From positions 407,173 through 471,172 of the forward strand of contig JAJVDF010000662.1 in assembly GCA_022410635.1 (NCBI GenBank): a stretch of DNA of 64,000 nucleotides, read 5' to 3'. Both the position numbers and the translations under genes were made by a program. Of the stretch, positions 55,131 to 64,000 are shown in pieces. Every line of letters starts with the position of its first letter. Positions within the stretch are counted from its first letter, which is position 1. The notes beneath the pieces were generated by a model. That model saw only the letters and a program-made list of their open reading frames with translations. It made no database searches and was not told the DNA's origin. Origin of the DNA: Tretioscincus oriximinensis (Eukaryota > Chordata > Lepidosauria > Squamata > Gymnophthalmidae).

Positions 55131-57829
55131 GTTGAAGCTTAAGTACTTTGACCTCATAATAAGAAGATGGAACTCGGTGGAAAAGACTCTACTGCTAGAA
55201 AAGAAGAAGAGAGAAGAGATGTTTAAGAATAGGAATGAGATAGGCCATGTCCACACGTGCACTGAAGCAGTGCATTTGGGGGGCATAGCGACTTAGAGGG
55301 CTTGCACTCCCACACACACGTCCCTCGCTATTTCTGGCAGGGCAGGTACATGGGCCAAGGAAAGTACACCAGATATTTACCCTGGCAAGGATAGACAGAT
55401 AATTGAGTAAAGGAACAGACTTCAGGGATCACCTGAAGTGGTACTGTAATCCCTTGGCTATGCCCTGGAAGAAGCTTGAGCAATTTTTGAAAGGAAAATA
55501 CTAATTTCTTTCAAATTATTTCTGATCATCAAAGCAAGCATCTTTCCAAGCATGCCATTCTTGGACTTTCCCTGAAAGAAATGTATTTTCAAGCCAATAT
55601 CCTCTTTACAAGTGGAGCTGGGATAGAATAGACCAGCCACAGTATTTGTTCATGACATCGTAAATTCCTGTAGAACGTAAAACATGTCATCATTCTGAAA
55701 TGTCAAATAAAACACCTGATAACCCTGAACTAGAGCCTGAACCATAATCTGCCAACACATTTTGTGTCCTGAAATGTTTTCAAAAGAGATTATGGTGCTA
55801 TTTCTTCCTAACAAACTTTGCCATATAGACAACAGCAGAAAATCCTTGAGAGGGAGCCTTAAATTTATGCATATAGGGAAAACCTATGCACATACCACTT
55901 CTAACTGTTAACTGTAGGCAAGAATCAGACTCTTGGCTAGGTTTATACAAAAATGTAAAGGCCAGGGGCCCAAATCAATAAGTAATATCACTGATGCCCT
56001 ACCAATAGGTGCTATTGTTACATTGCAAGTAAGAACTCAATTTGCCTAGGGGCAGCTTTCTCGCCTCTCTGGTCAAAGTAGCATGTGGTTCAATAGTGCA
56101 GCGTGAGTTGCCAGTATTTGAGCAAGGGAGAGTGGTGCCAGCATCTCCATACCCCGTGACCAGTACTACCACTTTCCATTTTGCTACTCTTCATGATTGT
56201 GTGGCAGGCTACCCAAGGAATCTCTCCCTCAGCTGCTGATGCCCCCTTCCCTCCAAAAGATGCCTCTCTCCTCCAGGGCTCGTCTCTGTTGCTATAGATG
56301 GGCACATTCTGTGTAGAATGTTCAAACTCAGCAATTTGTTTCATCAAAGCTGAAACAAATTTTTGATCATTTCTGTAAAAATTCATTCATATCAACTTCT
56401 AGGTCTTTGCTGTACTATTTTGTAAGGACTCCATTATTATATACAGACTAACAATGCAATTCTTCTTAATTTCTTCTTTTTAAAATACCTGTCAGGTAGA
56501 AACAAATCTGATTTTACCATTAAAATATTGGCAAAATAGCACCTGCCTTGTCAATATCCCTCATTCCTTCATATTGACCTACCTGAAATAACTAGACTTG
56601 CCCTAGCTAAGTTTTTTATATTCTGTCTTTATTGTTGGAATTGATGACAAAGATAACTTCCTGTATACCATTCAACCAGTGTCTACACTATGCCAAGTAA
56701 CAGACTTTGCACATATGAAATGTGAATTCATTGACTTTCCCTTCCAAATACTGTATTTTTGGCTTTATGAGACATACATTTTCCCCCAAAATGTATTCTC
56801 TTGCATCTTATTTTTACAAAATTATGTTTATTAAATATTCTTTGGGAAAATATAGATGCTTCTCATTTGCTAGTGCCTCTTATATGGCACAAAATCAGTG
56901 AGAAAAAGGAAAGACCCCCTCTGTCCTTCCTTCCTTTCTTCCTCCTCCTCCATCCATATTCTATGGCTGGCAGCTCAGAACAATAAGGAGAAAGGAAAGC
57001 CACAAACTACTTAACACAATACATATTTTATTATAATTGGTACATTGTGGTGAGACAGCAGAATCAGGTTCTGCTTACGAGTGGTAGGGAAATGATGGAA
57101 CTGCAACTACGAGGGGGAACTGACTCTTATGGCTTTACCACCTCCAGACTGACACAGACACATCATGTTTCATTAGCCACAGAGTACACATTCCCTAACC
57201 CTTCAACCTTAGTTAATATTAACAGATAACTCTTCACCTAAATCAAACTAAAGCCCTTCCAGAGAAAAAGGCTCTAATATCTGAATACAGCTGTCATGTG
57301 GAATAAATATTTGGTGAGCAATGTTAAGCAATCCAACTGCTGTGGGAGGACAGAGAACTGGACGAATATCACTAAGAAAGGGAAACAGGACACGGAAAAT
57401 ATACAACTCTTAAAACATGTAACTAAGCTAAATTTGTGAAAAAAAATCCTCAGACATTATTGAGGCCCTGGCCACACTTTGACTAATAAATTATCTTCAC
57501 TGCTGAAGAATGAGTTAAATTTGTGTGGGTTTTCCCCCCACTAGACTAAATCTCATGCTCCACCCAGGGAAAAAGAGCAGTTCACATGCCCAGGTTTCAG
57601 TGATGCATACCAGATCATCTTTCTTTCAGAATCATGTCATGGATAATTAGTATTTTGTTCTGAATGGAGGTGTCATTCAGAAGTAGCAGAATGACAAAAA
57701 GTTGTCATTCATCAGAGCTAGGACATTACTGACACATCATTCCACATTCTGCTAGCAGGACAAGGATTTTTCTGCACTGGTCTTAAAACACCCCCCATCC
57801 CCACAAAGAACATTTATTCATAACTTCCC
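55131..57829. other. Non-coding, nothing recognised
   Basis: 'ggccatgtccacacgtgcac' (55243-55262) and 'ggccctggccacactttgac' (57463-57482) share a motif with 62779-62798. Otherwise nothing was recognised. Confidence 0.4.
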
Positions 57830-58030
57830 TTCCCTATGGTGCACACATAGCTTTTGGTGCTTTCTCCTCAACAAACACCCTGTGAAAAATAGGCTGAGCT
57901 GAGAGAATTATAAAAAACTGTGACTGGCCCAAGGTCACTCAGTTGGCTTCATGGAAGAAAGTGGAACTGAACCAGGAGACTTCCAGATAAGAGACCAGCA
58001 CTTTAACAATTATACCAAACTGTTCCCTTA
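57830..58030 (-). mobile_element. tRNA-headed SINE (second family), antisense
   Basis: Reading the minus strand: 'gggaacagtttggtataatt' (box A region), 'tctcctggttcagttccact' (box B), 'ttccatgaagccaactgagt', 'gaccttgggccagtcacagt' and 'cacagggtgtttgttgagga'. Same family as 48597, but it retains the middle 'ccttgggccagtca' segment lost there. No 3' tail. Confidence 0.82.
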
Positions 58031-58114
58031 GGTACTTAACATCCATTTAGGAATTTCCAAAAATAATGAAATTTGTCCTTGAAAGCTGGATGCAGCCTTA
58101 GTAAGACAAGGAGT

Positions 58115-58423
58115 AAGGCACGGATAGCTCAGTTGCTAAGGAATCTGTCTCTCAGCTGGGCGATGGGGTTTTGAAGCCCTGTGTGGGACGTGGGGAGGGG
58201 TGAGCACCTTCCACTAGCCTGTAGCTCTAGCCAACCCAGCTATTCGAAAGCATGAATTGCAAGAATTGCAACTGACTGCAAGTAGATACATGGGAACCAC
58301 CAGAGTCTGGTGGGTAAGATAGAATGTAAGCCTTCAGGCAAAATACCCTTGTAAGCCGCTTTGAGTCCCTTTGAAAGGTGAGAAAAGCAGGGTATAAGAA
58401 CCCACTTCTTCTTCTTCTTCTTT
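58115..58423 (+). mobile_element. tRNA-headed SINE (first family), full length
   Basis: 'cacggatagctcagttgcta' (box A), 'ggggttttgaagccctgtgt' (box B), then body and tail as at 52833, ending (CTT)n at 58405-58422. Confidence 0.9.
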
Positions 58424-58984
58424 CCCACCCAGAATCCAGACCTAGCTAAGTAGGCATCCAAATGTAACAACAACTATTCAAATAATGCAAAATGTAGGCA
58501 ATGAACGTGGAAAAATAGATATTAGCAGATTCAGACTATTTCTAATGTAAGTACTCACTAGAGAGAAACAAATATGACAGTATTTTCTCCCATTTCCTTA
58601 TCTTACTGCTTTTCTTTTTCATTTTAGAGCTCGGACTCCTTTCAAGTGATTCTGATTGTCTCATTTAGAAAGAGCCAAGGTCAACAATCTATTGCAGCAT
58701 AACATTTCCAACTTTGCATCTATGATAATAACTCCTGAATCCACCCCAAATAGGCAAATGGCTGAATTGAGATAAGTAGAAGAATGTAACACAAACCCAT
58801 AAATATAAGAGCCTTTCTCATCCACATACAGCAAGCAGGACTAATAGGAGAATGAGACCTTTCCACTGTGGGTAAGAATGTCAGGCCAAAATGCAACATC
58901 TCCCACCTAAACAAACTCTGAAGAGAGATTAACAGGAAATGAAATCAGGGAGATATTAAAAAAGGAAACGATTGTTATAAAGAG

Positions 58985-59335
58985 AACTTCTCAGTGGTGC
59001 AGAAGTTAAGAACAATGGCCTTTCAACATAGTGGTCAGCATTGGAGGCCCATGTGTCTGCCATGGAGAAGGGTGACTGCCCTCTACTAGCCTTAGCTTCA
59101 GCCAACCTAGCTGTTCAAAAATAAGCAATTACAAATAGATGAATAGGTATCATCAGAACGTGATGGGGAAGACAGAACGTACGTTTTTGGGTGAAAAATA
59201 GCTTGTTAGCCACTTGTCCCTACGGGTAAGAAGAACAGAAGGGTATAAAAACCCTGTTATGGTTGTTGTTGTCATTTTGATCCTCCTCCGCTTCTTCACC
59301 CTTCCTCCTCCTCCTTCTTCTACTACCTACATGAA
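58985..59335 (+). mobile_element. tRNA-headed SINE (first family), diverged head
   Basis: Head 'cttctcagtggtgcagaagt' with a poor box B, body 'ccctctactagccttagctt', tail 'aagggtataaaaaccctgtt', then a C/T microsatellite (59279-59330). The head differs from the other copies, possibly a subfamily. Confidence 0.75.
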
Positions 59336-59939
59336 AATTAGCTGAACTCTTATTCAATTCATAAGAGATTAAAAAAAAACGTGGGATATCTTAAATTACT
59401 GTTGCTTAGAACACATGACTGTGGAACCAAACAGAAGAAGGCCTGGATTTTCTTCTAAGTAAGGTTCATGATCTGGTACAACATGTCACTGTGTTTGATC
59501 CAACTGGAAACAGAGACTACAACACAGTCAACATAAATATGGATAGAAACTATAAGTTGCCAAAAAAATATCTAACACAGACTGTACATTTTCATAAATT
59601 TCCCTAAAATGAGAAAACTAGTAAACAAAAAGGGAAAGTTAGAACATTCCAATCACTCCAAATACATGAAGACCACAATATGGAAGATGGATTAGAATAC
59701 TTAATTAGAAGGGGGGAGGCACTGGTGAGTCCAGGAAAATACATGTGTAGCAAACAGGAATAACACAGGAAGTGATTAAAAGCAAGAAAAATCTTCAGAC
59801 ATTAGACTTTGTCAAATGAGATGAACAGGAAGGAACATACATTTTAGCAAACAAATGTATGGTGGTATTCTGGAATGTTAAGAGGGATTTTGAGGATGGA
59901 GCACTTTGCTAAAAACATCCTCCATCCGTTGCAGGAATC

Positions 59940-60440
59940 CAACCAGTGAAGCAGTCGATATATTAGATGACAACAGAAAAGCAAAATTAAAAAGGACTCA
60001 GGGACTGCAGGGAGACTAAATTAATTATTTGTCTTAGTTTTCACTGAGTAGGACAGAAGGCTCTTCTTTTCAGGGAAAGGAACAGATGAGTTAAATTGGA
60101 TAGAAGTAACAAAAGAAGAGGTCCTCACATTTCTGGATAAACTAAATGCTAACAGCTATCTTGCATCAGCATTCATCGAAGACTTCATAAAGAACTCAAT
60201 GGAAAGTTGCTGATCTTCTAGCAAATCCAAAGAATCGTTTCCTAAGATCAGACTTTGGAACAAATGTAACATCGATCTTAAATTTATAGACCAGTCAATT
60301 TAACATTAGATCCAGGTAAGAGATCAAAACAGTCATAAAAGATTAATTCATACATATAGGGAGTAAGCACTATTGAAGGAAAATCATTGGCTTCCACAAG
60401 GGTAAATCATGCTTTTCTAAGTGGATGGAATTCTTAGTTA
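59940..60440 (+). mobile_element. Probable CR1-clade LINE, N-terminal RT part, heavily decayed
   Basis: Short matches to the region before the RT palm: 'gaagaggtcctcacatttct' + 'ggataaactaaatgctaaca' (reads like a LDKLNANS block), then 'cattggcttccacaagggta' + 'aatcatgcttttctaagtgg' + 'atggaattctt' (reads like GFHKGKSCLSKWMEF). Frames are broken throughout. The assignment is inferred. Confidence 0.5.
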
Positions 60441-60441
60441 A

Positions 60442-60489
60442 TGTATAAATAATGTGTGAACTCAATGTACAAATAATGTGTGAACTCAA
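60442..60489 (+). repeat. 24-bp tandem duplication
   Basis: Two copies differing by one base (TGTATAAATAATGTG / TGTACAAATAATGTG, each then TGAACTCAA). Confidence 0.9.
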
Positions 60490-60959
60490 TGAAGTTGTAT
60501 TTTTGCTTGTACAAACTGTTAATGGCCTTGCTGCTTTTGCTTTTTGATGGCTGATAGAATATGACTTCTCATGTTCAAGGGCAGCCCCATTACAGAGCTT
60601 TTTACAATAATCCAGTCCGTACGTTACCAGATAATCAATTACGGTAGCTACATTGTTTGTATCCAAAAGGGATCAAGGTTGGCAACTAGCAATGGCAACA
60701 GGCAATTGTAACCACTTTCTCCATTCACTTGGACTGCCTCCACTTCGACTCAGTACAGAGTTGGAGAACAGTTCTAAATTAAGTACCTGTCCCTTTCAGG
60801 ACAAATCTTCTTCATTGAAGACCTGTAAGCATGGATTGGAATGGGTAGGGGAAGCAAGACAGAAGTTCTATATCTTTAATGGGTTTTCAAAGTGAAGATT
60901 TCAGAAAGTGCTGCCAGCATTATAAGCTACTTCTGCTAAAACTGCCTCTTTCTTACAGT

Positions 60960-61490
60960 CATTAAAGATGAAGGACTCTTATTCTACCTTTTTTCCTGGT
61001 AACACGTAACACAAGAGACCCTGCAAGACACACCACCTCCATCTTGTTTGCATACAGTTCTTCTTTATTAATTCCCATCCAACCCATTACTGCCTCTAAG
61101 CATCTGTGGTTTATGAGCTCTATGGTAGCTCCAAAATTCTTGATTAATTCTTCCTGTAATTTCGTGTAGATGTTAAACAGCATGGGACATAAGCATGATT
61201 TTTGAGGTAAACCCAAAGTGGGAGGGCCTTCTCTGTTATAGCCCCCAGGAGAAGGAATGGTTTCCCCTTTCAGGTATGTCAGGCACCCACATTGCACATG
61301 ATTAGATACCTGGTGAAGATGCACCTATACAGCCTAGCCTTCAGTTGAGCCCATTATCCCCTCTCCTTGCAAAAACTGTCATTATTTTAACTGTTTTTAT
61401 TATTTTTGTACTGTGATCTGCCCTGAGACCTTTGGTTATTGGGAAGAAGGCTATAAATCAATCAATCAATCAATCAATAAAGGCAACAGA
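60960..61490. mobile_element. L2-like LINE copy with 5' inversion
   Basis: 60962-61215 encodes, on the minus strand, the RT palm-thumb region (GLPQKSCLCPMLFNIYTK ... HRCLEAVMGWMGINKEEL). From about 61218 the plus strand carries the same family's ORF end and 3' UTR ('aaagtgggagggccttctct', 'ggcacccacattgcacatga', 'acctggtgaagatgcaccta', 'tgatctgccctgagaccttt'), ending in (AATC)n at 61457-61482. Opposite orientations meeting at about 61216 fit the 5' inversion known for LINE insertions. Segments between the RT and the 3' part are missing. Confidence 0.8.
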
Positions 61491-63892
61491 AAAATATATG
61501 CTTTTCATAGAACATTATATCAAAATAGTGTGCTTTTGAACTTTTAAAAAATATTGGTAATGTGTAACAGCACTACATCTCACTCCATGGCTGATGGAGT
61601 CTACCAAGATTGTGGCTAAACCTGTCTGCCATGCAGGCCAATCACACTATAGGACACAATGAGCCATGCATCAAGGGGGCTATGACTCTATAGCAGCTCC
61701 TAACTATTCAGCTGTCTGGGAAGCCAATGGGGAACAGCTTCCAGTCTGGATCATTTCACCTAGAACCACACCGAGTTCACCATATATCTACTCACAATCA
61801 ACTCCAAGTAAGAATACATCTAAAGGAATTCTATGCTATCTTATCTCTAGATTTTTGTCTCTTTTGCTTCAAATGTCATCCTTATTAGCCTGTTCGCATG
61901 GTTTCAATTGCAAGTGACTGGTTCAAATTAATCAGACAACATTCATGGGTGACCACTGAAGTGATCTGAAGTCCCAGGTATCCATAGAAATAAACAGCAG
62001 ATACACAAACCACAGAAGATTTTGTACTTCCAGTAGAATCTTTCCCAGCCAGTACAGTTTCAAGTATCTCTCTTGGCTACAACACCATGTTGCTGGTTCA
62101 GAAGATTATGCTCGACACATAAGTTCACGCTGTGCTGGCATTACTGCCTCTGAAGCAGTCACAAGTAAAAGGCTCGGCTTCCAAGCTCCATGAGTACAAA
62201 CTTCTATTCACGTAATGCTTGTCCTCAAAAACTTGCTGAATTTCATCTTGAACTTCGTTTCTCAGTCAAGACAACAGGACTCAAAGGATAGTGATTTTTC
62301 TCCACTTGGTTCCCTCTTGTGCATAGCAGTTGCATCAGGCACAAATACCGGTAGCTTTTCAGGATCTTATCTGGTTCCAGTGCAACAATGTCCACCAATA
62401 CTTCCTACAATAAAACCTTTTTAAACACACAAGGGCACTTCCACTACTGAAATGACTCTACACCAAGGACTGCCAACCTTTTTTCACTTGCATATCCCTT
62501 TGTCACCTATTTGTATACATTGTACCCTCTTTGTTTTATAAATTTTGTTGTAATTAATGTAACGTAGTTGCTGTTATTTCAAATATTCTTCCATTATCCA
62601 TTGTTTTTTCTCATATCTTGAAATGATCCTGTTCATCCCCCTGGGGGAGCTTATGCTCCAGGTTGTAAACCATTTGCTCTAGACTGTAATTTAAAAGTGT
62701 CAGTCTATGCACATCTTTATTTATCTAATGTTGTAGCCCACTTTTCACCATATAGTTTCCCAGGATGGGTAACAAAGGCCGTGGCCACACTTTTACTTCT
62801 GACCTTTGGTTCATCTTCAATCCCCAAGAATGACGTTTAGTTAAAAAAAATAAAAAGCTCATTTTTAAGATGAAAGTTTAAAAGTAAAGGTGTGACCAAG
62901 GACAAAATCAATTCATTGGGACAGATTCCCTTGCATAGTATTAATCTGCAGGCTTTTTTCACTGCTTGAGTCAAACGTGTTATGAGCGAAAGGCCAGTCA
63001 GTGGCATTAAATAATGGATCCACTTCCAAAGCTCTTATACTGCAGAACCTTTAAATATTTGCTGTGGGGTTGTAAGTATGGAAAGCAAAACGCTTCAGAA
63101 AGTGTCTATTTTGGTAGCAATAGATATGACTGTGACCCTGAGAATCTTTGCTAGCCTGCCCACCCACTATTCCTTTAAAATATATCATTGGCTTGGCATT
63201 GGGTCTTGAAAACAGAAGTAGCAATTGACAGTTGCTCAAAAAGGTTTCCACAGAGCAGGGGCAGAACTGAGAAACTGATTTAGAAAATAAAAACAATAAA
63301 CAGTAGCCTAAGTTGCAGAAGTACTCTGACCGACTTTCATTCCAGAGATTTGTGAAACAAAACCAGGGATTTCCAAGCAGAAGAAGGAACCAAAGTGGCT
63401 TCATTGCCCTGCACACAACCCCCTAATCCCTCACGCTCTTGTCTTCTCTCACCACCTCAGTGATTAGCTTCAAACATCCTCCTCCAGATGCAACAAGTTC
63501 CCTGGCCAGTTTATGAGGCCCCAATTGCCACCTCCAAATTGTGCCCCCCTCCAACTCTGCCTCTACCGGCCCTTTTATGCATTCATTCATGCCTAGACTA
63601 CGGCTGACATTTTTCAGTCAGGTTCCAGTGACCTCCGTTTGAATAGCAAGATGCTGAACTAAGCGGCCTCACTGCTTCTCCTTCCTGGGCGGCCAGGATC
63701 CTCATCCCTTCCTCAAGGAATATGGATGACTGCAATGCGATCGCGTGAGTGCATTTCACTCAGAAGTCCCACCTAATCAGAACAGAGAACCACACGGGCA
63801 AAATTTGCAGCTGTGCCCAAAGAAACTGGGCGGCAAAAGAAAAGCACAAGCGATGCAAAGCAACTAATGCTATATCTGTACAAAGTTGTTTG
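61491..63892. other. Non-coding; possible inverted-repeat element at 62776-62900
   Basis: No gene supported. 'gtggccacacttttacttct' (62783-62802) is roughly inverted at 62877-62900 ('aaaagtaaaggtgtgaccaa'). 63400-63760 is somewhat more GC-rich than the surroundings. Its minus strand has a TATA-like GCATAAAAGGGCC (63582-63570), with no confirmed exon. Confidence 0.4.
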
Positions 63893-64000
63893 CATTGTTT
63901 ATTTGTTTGCTTGTTTGTTTGTTTATTTATACTTATACCCCACCCTATACCTGAAGGTCTCAGGGTGGCCAACAATAAAAACAACAGTACAAAACTGACA
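63893..64000 (-). mobile_element. L2-like LINE 3' tail, antisense, with (TTTG)n
   Basis: A (TTTG)n/(TTTA)n run (about 63898-63930) is followed by the complement of the L2-like 3' end ('taccccaccctatacctgaa' + 'ggtctcagggtggcc'). It runs off the right edge. Confidence 0.85.

Noticed and set aside
55011..55286. 91-codon minus frame
   Set aside because: Antisense of the CR1 3' end.
63051..63416. 121-codon minus frame with a hydrophobic, signal-peptide-like start
   Set aside because: No recognised protein, no good splice donor after the hydrophobic stretch, and no homologue expected at this locus. Kept only as a curiosity.

Overview
The window reads as vertebrate nuclear DNA, most likely from a squamate reptile (lizard; a gecko-like genome is possible but unproven). 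Evidence: one recognisable spliced vertebrate exon, no bacterial-style gene packing, AT-rich non-coding sequence, and a mixed load of CR1-, L2- and L1-type LINEs, a Penelope-like element, two tRNA-headed SINE families, several Tc1/mariner elements, a hAT-type element, a Tigger-like element and at least one LTR candidate. Scattered N bases (about 442-445, 560, 608, 783, 812, 9709-9778 and 35878) mark unresolved bases.

The only host gene I can support is the translation-start exon of MYLK (smooth-muscle/non-muscle myosin light chain kinase, long isoform), minus strand, 4605-4777. It has a start codon, 55 codons, a splice donor at its 3' side and a pyrimidine-rich acceptor at its 5' side. Positions 1-4604 are therefore downstream intron. 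The roughly 59 kb at higher coordinates is upstream intron and/or 5' flank. No 5' UTR exon could be identified with confidence.

Layout. 1-4600: a CR1 RT fragment split by a fresh-looking L1 with a 17-bp target-site duplication, a Tc1-like end, a second CR1-clade LINE carrying a 78-bp Tc1/mariner miniature element, then a purine tract. 4.6-31 kb: mostly unremarkable intronic sequence with sparse LINE ends, an L2-like LINE (12.4-13.7 kb), a 260-bp polypurine tract (14.9-15.2 kb) and a possible LTR (9.6-10.2 kb). 31-39.5 kb: a Penelope palindrome, a Penelope GIY-YIG endonuclease region (32.9-33.8 kb), CR1 ends, one copy of an unidentified ~480-bp repeat and a 366-bp hAT-type element with 8-bp target duplication. 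42-46 kb: SINE and LINE ends plus a snap-back Penelope fragment. 48.3-51.6 kb: a decayed full-length Tc1 element with a SINE and a Tigger-like element inside it and a second SINE at its end, then the second copy of the ~480-bp repeat and a retroviral-type LTR candidate. 52.6-61.5 kb: SINEs, CR1 pieces and a LINE with a 5' inversion. 61.5-64 kb: little that is recognisable, ending in a LINE tail.

I found no new multi-gene system. What deserves attention is the nested-transposon stratigraphy, the inverted Penelope structures, the paired ~480-bp unknown repeat with an internal stem motif, and several recurring motifs that fit no family I can name.
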